This document shows, piece by piece, positions 23,909 through 32,285 of a DNA stretch of 64,000 nt (positions within the stretch are counted from its first letter, which is position 1; every line of letters begins with the position of its first letter). A program made the translations under genes and the position numbers. The stretch comes from VXNE01 sp965261535 (GTDB lineage Bacteria > Pseudomonadota > Gammaproteobacteria > Pseudomonadales > Azotimanducaceae), in assembly GCA_965261535.1 (NCBI GenBank), contig OZ253469.1, forward strand, positions 3,844,001-3,908,000, written 5' to 3'. Below the pieces are notes generated by a model. The model was given only the letters and a program-made list of their open reading frames with translations, ran no database searches and was not told where the DNA came from.

Positions 23909-24982
23909 CTAGCGACGGGCCTCGAAGTCGATGCGCGGATCGACGATGGTGTAGACGATGTCGCCGATGAGCTGCATCACGAGCCCGATCAGCGTGAAAA
24001 CGAACAAGGTGCCGAAGAAGATCGGGTAGTCGCGCTTGACGACGGCCTCGTAGCCGAGCAGGCCAATGCCGTCGATCGAGAAAATGACCTCGATCAGGAG
24101 CGCGCCCGTGAACAGCAGGCTGACGAACGCGGCCGGGAACCCGGCGATCACGATGAGGATGGCGTTGCGGAACACGTGCCCGAACATGACGCGTTGTTCC
24201 GTCAGGCCCTTCGACCGCGCGGTCAGCACGAACTGCTTGTTGATCTCCTCGAGGAAGCTGTTCTTCGTCAGCATGGTGAGCGTCGCGAATCCGCCGATGG
24301 TGAGTGCCGTGAGCGGCAGGGCGAGGTGCCAGAAGTAGTCGCGGACCTTGCCGAAGGGCGTCAGGTCGCCGAAGTGCTCCGAGACCATGCCGCGCATCGG
24401 GAACCAGTCGAGGTACGTGCCTCCGGCGAACAGGATGATCAGCATCACCGCGAACAGAAAACCGGGAATCGCGTAGGCGACAAACACGACCGCGCTCGAC
24501 CATATGTCGAACGCGGTGCCGTCGCGCACGGCCTTGGCCATGCCGAGCGGGATCGAGACGCCGTAGATCAGCACCAGCGACCAGAGCCCGAGCGAGACCG
24601 AGACGGGCAGCCGCTCCACGACGAGGTCGAATACCGTGCGGTTCTGGAAGTAGCTCTCGCCGAAATCCAGGCGCACGTAGTTCCACAGCATGAGGAAGAA
24701 CCGCTCATGCGTCGGCTTGTCGAACCCGAACGCCTCCTCCATGCGCGCCACGAACTCGGGGTTGAGTCCCTCGCTGCCCGTATAGGACGACTGCGACGAC
24801 GGCCCCATGCTCATGGGCGCCGACACCGAGGCGGTCGTCGAGATGTTGAGCCCCTGCGCCTGGACGATCGCCTGCTCCACGGGGCCGCCCGGCGCGAACT
24901 GCACCAGAATGAAGTTGATGACCATGATCCCGAACAGCGTCGGCAGGATCAGCAGGAGGCGGCGAAGAATATAGCGACCCAC
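23909..24982 (-). CDS. yejB: Oligopeptide/microcin C ABC transporter permease YejB
   Basis: This 357-aa permease starts at GTG 24980-24982 (GRYILRRLLLILPTLFGIMV), one base after the yejA stop; an upstream in-frame ATG would overlap yejA by 90 bases and is rejected. It has six predicted membrane helices and the permease loop with EINKQFVLTARSKGLTEQRV. It forms the channel with YejE. The long periplasmic segment after helix one (about residues 40-90) is typical of the Yej subfamily rather than of DppB or OppB. Confidence 0.95.
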   Translation of the reverse strand: MGRYILRRLLLILPTLFGIMVINFILVQFAPGGPVEQAIVQAQGLNISTTASVSAPMSMGPSSQSSYTGSEGLNPEFVARMEEAFGFDKPTHERFFLMLWNYVRLDFGESYFQNRTVFDLVVERLPVSVSLGLWSLVLIYGVSIPLGMAKAVRDGTAFDIWSSAVVFVAYAIPGFLFAVMLIILFAGGTYLDWFPMRGMVSEHFGDLTPFGKVRDYFWHLALPLTALTIGGFATLTMLTKNSFLEEINKQFVLTARSKGLTEQRVMFGHVFRNAILIVIAGFPAAFVSLLFTGALLIEVIFSIDGIGLLGYEAVVKRDYPIFFGTLFVFTLIGLVMQLIGDIVYTIVDPRIDFEARR

Positions 24983-24983
24983 G

Positions 24984-26879
24984 CTACTCCCCGAGGTACT
25001 CCGCGACGCTCGCCGCGCGCGCTTCGTCCCACCACCACGACTCGGTCCACACTTCGCGCGCCAGCTTCCCGGCATCCACCCATTCGTATCGGTCCCAGTG
25101 CGCGATGCCGATCTTCGTCCTGCTCATGCCCGGGATGAGGTAGAAGTTCCACAGCATGACGCGATCGAACGCCCGAATGGCGGCAACGTAGTCGTCCCAG
25201 GTCCCCGCCGACTTGACTGCCTCCAGCAGGTGGTCGACGGCCGGGTCCCTGATGTTGGGATAGTTTGCGCCGTACTCGTGGCCCGCTTCGGCGCTCGAAA
25301 AGCGCGCCATGGCGTGCGTCGGCGTGAAGTCGGTGATGAACCACATGCCGCCGCCATCGAAGTCGCCGGAAAGCATGCGGAACACCCATTGGGAGGTCTC
25401 CGGCGATTTGATGGTTGACGTGATGCCGAGACGTTCCAGGTTGCGTAGATAAGACATTGTCGAAGCCGCCACGCCCGGTGGTACGACCACGAGACGGATA
25501 TGGAATGGCTCTCCCGTGACGCCGTGAACGAGGCGGCCGTCTTTGACGATCCAACCGGCTTCCTTCAACAGCGCCGCCGCCTTGACGAGGTTGTCTCGGT
25601 GCCACCCGCGCCCGCCGTGGGGCGGTGGCCGATAAGGTTCGGTGAAAACGCGCGGCGGCACCAGGTCCCGTATCGGTTCGAGGTATCTGAGTTCCCGGTC
25701 GCTCGGCAAGCCGCGCGACGCCAACACCGAGCCGTGGAAAAAACTCTCCGCCAGTCCGTAGAAATCATAGCTGCGCCAGTTGATCCACTCGAAGTCGGCG
25801 ACCAGCCACAGCGCCTCGCGCACCCGGATGTCCCGAAAGCGCGGCTGGTCGAGGTTCCAGAACAGCGCTGCCCACAGTCCCGCCGGGTGGTTCACCGGCA
25901 GCCAGTGTTGTCTGAACATCCCGGCGCGCTTGGCCGGAAACTCGTAGCCCGTGTTCCAGAGCCTGGGGACGCCTTCGATGTTCACGTCGACGACGTCGCC
26001 CTTGATCGACTCGGCCTGGATCTGGCCGTCGCGGAAGTAATCCCATTTCACCTCGTCGAAGTTGTAGCGGCCGCGCATGACCGGCAGGTCCCGCCCCCAG
26101 TAGTCCTCGACGCGCTCATAGCGGATCCAGCGGCCGACGCGGAGGTCCTTTACGCGGTAAGGACCGGAACCGAGCGGTGGGACGATGCTGGTCTTGCCCA
26201 AGTCCCGCGACGCCCAGAAATGTTCCGGCAGGATTGGCTTCGAGCCGATGACGATGGGCAGCAGCGGATCGCCTCTCTGGCCCTCCCGGATGTTGAAACG
26301 GATCTCGCGGGGTCCGATGATCTCGAAAGACTCGATCGGCGTCAGCGGGCTGGCGATCGTCGGGGATGCCTCGGTGGTGAATCGCGTAAACGTGAAATGC
26401 ACGTCGTCGATGGTGACGGGCTTGCCGTCGTGCCAGCGCGCGCCATCGCGTATCTTGAATGCGATCCAGGCGCCGTCGTCGGCTACGGCGATGCCCTCGG
26501 CGAGCCGGCCGTAGATCGATGCCGGCTCGTCCGCCGACCAGTCCATCAGTGCGTCGTGCACCAGGTTCGCGTAGGGCCGCTCGACATCCACGCCGAGCAC
26601 ACGGTGTCCGGCGGGAACGGAACACGGATTGATGTTGTCCCATTGGCCCGAAACCGAAATGCGCATCCTGCCGCCTTTCGGCGCGTCGGGATTGACCCAG
26701 TCGAAGTGCTCGAAGTCGGGAGGGTACTTGGGCTCGGAGAGGAACGCGTAGGCGTGCTTGTAGACTATTTCCGAGGGCGGCGGGTCGTCCGCGAGCGCCG
26801 CCGCCGACAGGACGGCCGCTGCGATGCTCGCAAGTGCCCCACGGCCGAAACCTGTGGCCCGACTCCGGTCGTCGACCAT
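24984..26879 (-). CDS. yejA: Periplasmic substrate-binding protein YejA
   Basis: This 631-aa protein starts at the ATG at 26877-26879, giving a signal peptide (RGALASIAAAVLSAAALA, cleavage before DDPP). The mature protein has the extracellular solute-binding family 5 fold: MDWSADEPASIYGRLAEGIA near 115-135, the DDVHFTFTRF motif and a long C-terminal lobe. It binds oligopeptides in the periplasm and delivers them to YejBE. First gene of yejA-yejB-yejE. The longer in-frame ATG at 26954 has no signal-like sequence and is rejected. Confidence 0.93.
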   Translation of the reverse strand: MVDDRSRATGFGRGALASIAAAVLSAAALADDPPPSEIVYKHAYAFLSEPKYPPDFEHFDWVNPDAPKGGRMRISVSGQWDNINPCSVPAGHRVLGVDVERPYANLVHDALMDWSADEPASIYGRLAEGIAVADDGAWIAFKIRDGARWHDGKPVTIDDVHFTFTRFTTEASPTIASPLTPIESFEIIGPREIRFNIREGQRGDPLLPIVIGSKPILPEHFWASRDLGKTSIVPPLGSGPYRVKDLRVGRWIRYERVEDYWGRDLPVMRGRYNFDEVKWDYFRDGQIQAESIKGDVVDVNIEGVPRLWNTGYEFPAKRAGMFRQHWLPVNHPAGLWAALFWNLDQPRFRDIRVREALWLVADFEWINWRSYDFYGLAESFFHGSVLASRGLPSDRELRYLEPIRDLVPPRVFTEPYRPPPHGGRGWHRDNLVKAAALLKEAGWIVKDGRLVHGVTGEPFHIRLVVVPPGVAASTMSYLRNLERLGITSTIKSPETSQWVFRMLSGDFDGGGMWFITDFTPTHAMARFSSAEAGHEYGANYPNIRDPAVDHLLEAVKSAGTWDDYVAAIRAFDRVMLWNFYLIPGMSRTKIGIAHWDRYEWVDAGKLAREVWTESWWWDEARAASVAEYLGE

Positions 26880-27223
26880 GGGACAACCTTTCCCGGTCGC
26901 TGGCGCCCCCGGGAGATAGTCGTTCCGCTGAAGTATCTGGCGGCACCTTTCCATGCGGGAAACCTACCATGAGCGATGCCCCGTCTACACGGACTGTCCG
27001 CGAGCATTCCATTCCGCATCGCCGCGATATGAACCAGGTCGCGATGGGCGCCTACCCTTTCTGAGCAATGATCGTAGACCGTGGGTCAACATTCGCGGTG
27101 CCTTCGTGGGTGGCCGACCTGGCGCTATCCAGGCTTGGCTGGAAGCAGAATTGTGAACGTTTGTGATTTGACGGTTTCCATGTCGTCACGCCGGGTGATG
27201 GCTGAAGATGGAGGAAGACTGGC
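26880..27223. other. No gene seen; divergent region between yejA and RHH gene
   Basis: About 340 bases that must contain the yejA promoter (leftward) and the promoter of the RHH gene (rightward). I see no unmistakable minus-35/minus-10 pair. A GGAGGAAG ribosome-binding site at 27209-27219 precedes the RHH gene. Confidence 0.5.
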
Positions 27224-27454
27224 ATGGCGACGTTGACGATTCGGATTCCGGACGACCACCGCGACCGATTGGCTGCCATGGCCGCGCGGCGCGGTCTGAG
27301 CCTGAACAAGCTGATGCAGGAATTGTCTATTCGGGCTTTGGCCGAACACCACACCGAAATGCGATTCCGGTTGCGGGCGTCGCGCGGCGAACCAGCCGTT
27401 GGGCTGAAATTGCTCGATGAACTGGATCACCCGCATTCATTGGCCAACGAATAG
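27224..27454 (+). CDS. Ribbon-helix-helix (Arc/HicB-tail-like) antitoxin
   Basis: This 76-aa protein opens ATLTIRIPDDHRDRLAAMAA followed by RRGLSLNKLMQELSIRALAE, a clear ribbon-helix-helix domain of the Arc/HicB type. The ATG at 27224 has a GGAGGAAG site 8 bases upstream. No toxin gene follows it directly, so it is an orphan or a solitary regulator. Its second half is repeated at 29157-29300 without the DNA-binding strand. Confidence 0.8.
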   Translation: MATLTIRIPDDHRDRLAAMAARRGLSLNKLMQELSIRALAEHHTEMRFRLRASRGEPAVGLKLLDELDHPHSLANE

Positions 27455-27626
27455 CGCGTCCAGCGGTTCAGGTACGAGCACTCCGGCACGGGCTCGGGTT
27501 TCGGGGGCGTCTTCGAGTCTTGGCCGTTCGCACGATTCTCGGTGCGGCGAGGCGGTGGGTGGGCTGCCGAATGTCGCCCCGCGCGACCCGAAATCGAGAT
27601 GCGGCATCGGACGACTTGCGTATACC

Positions 27627-27845
27627 TCATCCGACCGCTGCGATGTCCACGACAGCCGCGGTACATCGCGGGTCCGGGACGGGCTCGCGGTGTTCGCGCA
27701 GGCTCTCGATGTGAAAAGCGATGGCAGAACCCATCTCTCGAACCACCTCGTCCCGGGTAGCTCCTGTGGCGACGCATCCCGGAAGGTCGGGCGCGTAGGC
27801 GGAGAAGTTCCTCGGCGTCTCCTCGATAACTATCGTGTATTCCAT
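27627..27845 (-). CDS. hicB: HicB-family antitoxin
   Basis: This 72-aa protein, MEYTIVIEETPRNFSAYAPD then LPGCVATGATRDEVVREMGS, has the partial RNase H-like fold of HicB. It lacks the C-terminal ribbon-helix-helix found in longer HicBs. It neutralises HicA by direct binding. It is encoded 7 bases after hicA on the minus strand, the usual toxin-first order. The longer ORF start at 27911 overlaps hicA and is rejected. Confidence 0.88.
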   Translation of the reverse strand: MEYTIVIEETPRNFSAYAPDLPGCVATGATRDEVVREMGSAIAFHIESLREHREPVPDPRCTAAVVDIAAVG

Positions 27846-27852
27846 GTTCTCG

Positions 27853-28062
27853 TCACTCCTTGAGTCGAGCCTGTCTCTTGATACTGTTCCAAGTGCCGCG
27901 CGCAAGGTCATCGCCGGGCTTCCCCGCGACCGTTACCGTGCCGGGTTTCTCCGGATGCCGGAACTGGCGGTGACTTCCCCGCATCCGGACTTGCCGCCAG
28001 CCGTCCCGCTCCAACGAGCGAATCGCATGGCGGACCGTAACCGTGCCAGGTCCGTCACTCAC
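27853..28062 (-). CDS. hicA: HicA-family mRNA interferase toxin
   Basis: This 69-aa protein contains AIRSLERDGWRQVRMRGSHR and PGTVTVAGKPGDDLARGTWN, the double-stranded RNA-binding-like HicA fold with catalytic His in GSHRQF. The GTG at 28060-28062 overlaps the stop codon of an hsdM remnant (GTGA), which fixes a start preserved from translational coupling to hsdM. HicA cleaves mRNA and tmRNA. The pair looks intact although the R-M gene it was coupled to is dead. Confidence 0.85.
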   Translation of the reverse strand: MSDGPGTVTVRHAIRSLERDGWRQVRMRGSHRQFRHPEKPGTVTVAGKPGDDLARGTWNSIKRQARLKE

Positions 28063-28450
28063 CCGGCGGGCCTGCTTGGCAGCGGGGAACCCAACGCCTC
28101 GAGGTTCCGGGCGATGGCGGCATCGAGCCGAGCGCTTCTTGCCTGCCGCACGCGCAGTTTCGCAACGGGGCGTTGCATCTTCTCGGCGCACGGCTCCCCG
28201 TCGTCGTTCGTGGGAGGCGCGCCCCCGTAGCGGCTGGGCGTGAGCACATGGTCGCTTCCTCAAGCTCGGCTCTCCGGCAGAATCCCGGCTGGTCCTCGTG
28301 TCCGTCCGCATCGGCGCGCCAGCGGTGGTAGATGTCGGCAATCCGGGTGATGTCGTCGTCGGTCAATTCGCGATGGGTGCGACCGGCGATGATGCCGAGC
28401 TCGCGGGCATCGCGATGAACAGCACTTCTCATCGGGACGGCTATCCGTCT
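28059..28450 (-). pseudogene. hsdM C-terminal remnant fused upstream of hicAB
   Basis: The minus strand reads DARELGIIAGRTHRELTDDD, ITRIADIYHRWRAD, then EDQPGFCRRAELEEA, changes frame near 28250, and continues GEPCAEKMQRPVAKLRVRQA with ARLDAAIARNLEALG at the end. These are the last 120 residues of a type I methyltransferase of a subclass different from the intact hsdM at 6911. Further frame breaks occur upstream near 28410-28430. HicAB is often embedded between hsdM and hsdS, which explains the context. Confidence 0.8.
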
Positions 28451-28605
28451 GTGGGTTCGGAAGCGATTCTAGCAACGCGACGGGATATCGTCGCCTCGTC
28501 ACATCGGCGGCGGTCCGGTTAGGAGCGGTGGAGCCATCTTGTGGCGAGGTAGTACGGTCTCCAAGGTCCGCAACGACGCAGCCGTTGACGCCGGGATCGC
28601 GGTGC

Positions 28606-28772
28606 CTAGTGCTCCGTCAAACCTAAATCTACGGGTATCTGCGGGTCTTTTTGGCCCCTGGCTTCGTTGCTCCTCCTTGTGTGGTGCCTGCCACACCGCG
28701 TCGTCGCGCCTCGCCAGGAACCAAAAATCCCTCGCAGCTACACTCGCATTTTTAGGCTTGACGGAACACTAG
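28606..28772. mobile_element. MITE-like element with 22-bp terminal inverted repeats
   Basis: The ends 28606-28627 and 28751-28772 are inverted repeats matching at 20 of 22 positions, beginning CTAGTG(C/T)TCCGTCAA. The 167-bp interior has no coding frame. The CTAG at each tip is compatible with a TA target, as in IS630/Tc1-type elements. No transposase for it is in the window. Confidence 0.7.
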
Positions 28773-28895
28773 CATCGAGGCCGTGGACACCGGTCTGAGA
28801 TGTTGACGCTTGGGACGTGTGCGATGAAGCTGCCTTATCGCCGTGTGCGTGGCTCAACAACTTTAGATCCAAGGAGGCAAAACTGATGGCCCGGT

Positions 28896-29138
28896 TTGCG
28901 ACATTATCTTGCTGCACGCGAGAAGGTTCGTGTGACGTTGAATGTGGATGAAGTGAAGCTGGTCTTGGAGGCAACCCACCTTGATGAGACTTTGGAAGGG
29001 ACTTTTCTCGTGATGGAGTTGCCCAACCGGTGGAGTGGCTCGCTGCGGCGGGTAATCTTGGAGAAGGGCGCCGTGATTCGGGTCCAACAGAGCGTTTCCG
29101 AAGTGCTCCAAGCGCTGAACCAGACAGCCGAAGGGTAA
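28896..29138 (+). CDS. Small hypothetical protein, start uncertain
   Basis: An 80-codon frame (TTG start) encodes KVRVTLNVDEVKLVLEATHL and EGTFLVMELPNRWSGSLRRV, predicted mixed alpha/beta. A strong AAGGAGG site (28870-28876) with ATG at 28886 lies just upstream but in a different frame. A small indel may therefore have displaced the true start. I do not recognise the family. It lies among toxin-antitoxin remnants and may be one of them. Confidence 0.3.
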   Translation: MRHYLAAREKVRVTLNVDEVKLVLEATHLDETLEGTFLVMELPNRWSGSLRRVILEKGAVIRVQQSVSEVLQALNQTAEG

Positions 29139-29156
29139 GTGTCTCTTTTGTTCGAG

Positions 29157-29300
29157 CTGATGCAGGAATTGTCTATTCGGGCCTTGGCCGAACACGACAC
29201 GGAAATGCGATTCCGGTTGCGGGCGTCGCGTGGCGAACCAGCGGTTGGGCCGAAATTGCTCGATGAACTGGATTACAGGCATTCATCGGCCGACGATTAG
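29157..29300 (+). pseudogene. Truncated copy of the RHH antitoxin
   Basis: The frame LMQELSIRALAEHDTEMRFR through LDELDYRHSSADD matches residues about 30-76 of the RHH protein at 27224-27454 with a few changes. The ribbon strand and first helix are replaced by unrelated sequence, so DNA binding is lost. It shows the cluster expanded by partial duplication. Confidence 0.75.
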
Positions 29301-29470
29301 CGCGTCGAGCGGCCGATCGACCCAAGCGTTTACATTGTTGCGAGGATTGCTGCGGCATGAGCAGTCTTGAAGCGTGACGACGTCGCTGGCACCATCGCCC
29401 GCATTGGCAGCTTCGACCAGCTAGAGGCATCGCGTTCCGCGCGAACCCAGACTAGGGGAGGATCACGACA

Positions 29471-29647
29471 ATGAAGGGCGTCCAGTTCTTGATTGACGAC
29501 GAGGGAGAACGCAAGGCGGTCATGATCGATCTCAGCATCCACAGCGAGTTGTGGGAGGATTTCTTCGACGCGGTTATTGCGAAGGAGCGTAAGGACGAGC
29601 CGCGGGAGACATTGAAGGAAGTCCGGCGCAAGGTCCTCGGAAACTGA
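29471..29647 (+). CDS. RelB-like antitoxin, partner of the frameshifted toxin
   Basis: This 58-aa acidic/basic protein starts MKGVQFLIDDEGERKAVMID, with a GGGGAGGA site 8 bases upstream, and ends ETLKEVRRKVLGN. This type of short helical protein commonly precedes RelE/ParE toxins. It lies 3 bases before the RelE frame. The toxin is frameshifted, so the antitoxin may now be an orphan. Confidence 0.7.
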   Translation: MKGVQFLIDDEGERKAVMIDLSIHSELWEDFFDAVIAKERKDEPRETLKEVRRKVLGN

Positions 29648-29650
29648 CGC

Positions 29651-29907
29651 TTGGAGTACGAAATTGCGTTCGTCAGATCTGCACGCCGAGATCTGGAAAG
29701 CCTGCCTCGGCAAGCGCGTTGCGGATTCTGTCACGCATTGAGGACTTGGCGTCCGATCCGCGTCCACACGGAAGCCGCAAACTGCGGGGCGAGGACGCGC
29801 TCTGGAGAATTCGGGTAGGGAACTATCGAATCGTATATGAAGTTTCCGACGCCAATCGCCGTGTCGAGATCGTCGTGGTCAGGCACCGCAGCGCCGCCTA
29901 TCGTTGA
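29651..29907 (+). pseudogene. RelE/ParE-family toxin with frameshift
   Basis: From TTG 29651 the frame reads LEYEIAFVRSARRDLESLPR, the RelE N-terminus, then must shift near 29716 to continue ILSRIEDLASDPRPHG, LWRIRVGNYRIVYEV and VVVRHRSAAYR, the RelE core and C-terminus. Every family landmark is present if one indel is corrected. Either the toxin was inactivated or the sequence has an error here. Confidence 0.72.
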
Positions 29908-30217
29908 TATGTCGCTTGGCGGAGCAGAGAACTCCCTCATCGACAGCGCCGAACGCGCTGCTGTGGATTGGTCGTAGGGACCTGCACTTTTTCTTACTAC
30001 ACACCGAAGGCGATTTCCGGGCCGACAGCGACGGGCAGGGGAACCGGACGCATGCGAAATCCGTGCAGAACGTGCGCACGGAAGGCATCTCGTTCGAGGG
30101 AACGCAATCGCACGATCAAGCGGTAGACCGCCGTGCCGGTTGGTGATGGCCCCGGGAGTGTATTCTTGACAGGAGAGCGCTTGAGCGGCGCCTGAATCCG
30201 AGTTGGGGGAGTTTGCG
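29908..30217. other. No gene seen; upstream region of the alcohol dehydrogenase operon
   Basis: About 310 bases without a supported frame. GGGGGAG at 30205-30211 serves the gene at 30218. No recognisable promoter motif could be assigned with confidence. Confidence 0.5.
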
Positions 30218-31234
30218 ATGAAACGCGTTGTTGTGACTGGCGAGAGTCAATGCGGTCTGGAAGACTTTGACGATCCCGGGGTAGCCGAGAACTACGCAAA
30301 GATCAAGATTCACGCGGCACCCCTGTGCACCGAGTTCCATATGTTCTTGAGAGGCATGACTCGTCCCCTCGGCGGTCACGAGGCTGCGGGCGAAGTCGTC
30401 GAGATCGGTCCGGGCGTGTCCATGGTCAAGCCCGGCGACCGCGTCGTGGTGATGCCGCAAAGCGGCTGCGGCGTCTGTGATCTGTGCACCTCGGGCGATC
30501 ACATCTACTGCCCGGACAAGAAGAACGCCAGGGAAATCTGCGGCAATGAAACCGGCACGGCCACCCTTGGGCAGTACTGCGTGCAGCAGGACTGGCTGTT
30601 GGTGCCGATCCCGGACGATATTTCCTACGACCACGCCAGCATGGCCTGCTGCGGCATGGGTCCCGGTTTCAATGCCAACCAGACCATGCAGGTCATGCCC
30701 ACGGATACGGTGTTGATATCGGGCTTGGGTCCGGTGGGGCTCGGCACTGCAATTACTGCGCTCTATCGAGGCGCGCGGGTCCTGGGGCTTGAAATGAATC
30801 CCTACCGCATCGCACTTGCCAAGGACATGGGCGTTGAGGCCGTCGTCGATCCGACCAGCGAAGACGCGCTGGACGAAATCATGGATCTGACCGATGGCAA
30901 GGGCGTGGACAAGAGCGTTGAATGCAGCAGCGTCGAGACGGCGCCGGAGTTCCTGATCCAGGCGGCCGCACTCAGGGGTCACATCGCTTCCCCGGGTTGG
31001 GGAGGCCCCATCAACGCGAGAGACGTCAACCGCAAGGGATTGACCGTGCATGGATGCTGGCACTGGAATCACCAGCGGGACGCGCGGGTGATGATGGGCA
31101 CGATTCGCGGAGCAAAGTCCTTGCTCGACAAAGTGATCACCCATACTTTTGCGTTTTCCGAAGTTCAGCAGGCGTACGAAACCCGGGCCAGCAACCAGTG
31201 CGGCAAGATCATCCTGCACCCATGGGAGAATTGA
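30218..31234 (+). CDS. Zinc-dependent alcohol dehydrogenase family protein (first)
   Basis: This 338-aa medium-chain dehydrogenase/reductase has the catalytic zinc motif GGHEAAGEV (near 53-61), a structural zinc cluster GCGVCDLCTSGDHIYC (about 85-100) and the NAD(P) loop SGLGPVGLG at about 168-176. It should oxidise an alcohol or polyol with NAD(P). The ATG at 30218 has a good ribosome-binding site. The next gene is a paralogue of the same layout, then a ThuA-like protein, so the three probably act on one sugar-like or polyol substrate. Confidence 0.9.
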   Translation: MKRVVVTGESQCGLEDFDDPGVAENYAKIKIHAAPLCTEFHMFLRGMTRPLGGHEAAGEVVEIGPGVSMVKPGDRVVVMPQSGCGVCDLCTSGDHIYCPDKKNAREICGNETGTATLGQYCVQQDWLLVPIPDDISYDHASMACCGMGPGFNANQTMQVMPTDTVLISGLGPVGLGTAITALYRGARVLGLEMNPYRIALAKDMGVEAVVDPTSEDALDEIMDLTDGKGVDKSVECSSVETAPEFLIQAAALRGHIASPGWGGPINARDVNRKGLTVHGCWHWNHQRDARVMMGTIRGAKSLLDKVITHTFAFSEVQQAYETRASNQCGKIILHPWEN

Positions 31235-31238
31235 CGAT

Positions 31239-32285
31239 TTGAAGACCGTTGCCATCACCGGCGTCGAGCAGTGCGAACTGATCGACAAACCCGTGCCGCA
31301 CGCGAAAGACGATTTTGTCGTCGTCAAGGTCATGTCGGCGCCGCTTTGCACCGAGTACGCCGACTACGCCGACGGTTGCCAGCGCGTGGAATTCCAGCGG
31401 GGCGACGAAGATCCTTCCTGCCTGGGGCACGAAGCCGCGGGCGAGGTCGTGGAGGTCCCGCGGCCTGGAAAGGTCAACGTCGGCGACCGGGTAGTCGTGA
31501 TGCCGGGGTTCTGGTGCGGCAAATGCCGTTTCTGCCTGAGCGGCGCCTACATCCACTGCCAGAATCCCGTCGATCCCCACGCATCCTGTCAGACCGAAGC
31601 CGGCGCCGCGGCCTATGCCGAGTATTGCCTGAAGCAGGACTGGCTGGTCCTGCCGATACCGGACGAGATGTCGTACGACCACGCCAGCATGGCCTGCTGC
31701 GGCCTCGGACCCGCCTGGAACGCCATGCAGACCATGCAGGTGTCCGGGACGGATACCGTTGTCGTCAGCGGCCTCGGACCCGTCGGCCTGGGGACGGTGA
31801 TCAATGCCGTCTATCGCGGTGCGCGGGTCATCGGCGTCGCCCGCAACAGCTATCGCAGCCAACTCGCGCAACAACTCGGCGCCGAAGTCGTGCTCGATCC
31901 GGATAACGATGACGTGGTTGCCGAGGTGCTTGAGCGGACCGGCGGTCTGGGCGCGTCCAAGTCGGTGGAGACAAGCGGCCAGTCGCGCTACATGGATCTC
32001 CTGATGCGGGCCACGCGACGACTGGGAGACTTCGCCTTCGTGGGCGAATCCGGCGACTACACCATCCAGGTTAGCGACGGCATGATCCGGAACGGCCTGC
32101 ACCTGCATGGCATTTGGCATTGGAGCCTGGGCGACGCGCCCGACATGCTGAAGATGATTTCCGAGGTGGGTGATTCGTTGGATAAAGTGATCACCCACCA
32201 CTTTCCCCTTTCACAGATCGAAGATGCCTGGAGACTGCAAATGAGCGGCATGTGCGGAAAGGTCATGGTGCATCCCCATGACTGA
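31239..32285 (+). CDS. Zinc-dependent alcohol dehydrogenase family protein (second)
   Basis: This 348-aa paralogue of the preceding gene (TTG start 31239) has catalytic LGHEAAGEVVEV, a structural cluster FWCGKCRFCLSGAYIHC and SGLGPVGLGT. The shared CCG(L/M)GP and ITH(H/T)F signatures show the two arose by tandem duplication. It overlaps the ThuA-like gene by 8 bases. It probably forms a hetero-oligomer or a second oxidation step with the first enzyme. Confidence 0.9.
   Translation: MKTVAITGVEQCELIDKPVPHAKDDFVVVKVMSAPLCTEYADYADGCQRVEFQRGDEDPSCLGHEAAGEVVEVPRPGKVNVGDRVVVMPGFWCGKCRFCLSGAYIHCQNPVDPHASCQTEAGAAAYAEYCLKQDWLVLPIPDEMSYDHASMACCGLGPAWNAMQTMQVSGTDTVVVSGLGPVGLGTVINAVYRGARVIGVARNSYRSQLAQQLGAEVVLDPDNDDVVAEVLERTGGLGASKSVETSGQSRYMDLLMRATRRLGDFAFVGESGDYTIQVSDGMIRNGLHLHGIWHWSLGDAPDMLKMISEVGDSLDKVITHHFPLSQIEDAWRLQMSGMCGKVMVHPHD

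Noticed and set aside
25500..26972. A 490-codon plus-strand frame opposite yejA, and similar long frames opposite hsdR and the PhyH/SDR genes
   Set aside because: They are antisense shadows in high-GC DNA with atypical composition and no domain; the opposite strand encodes clear proteins.
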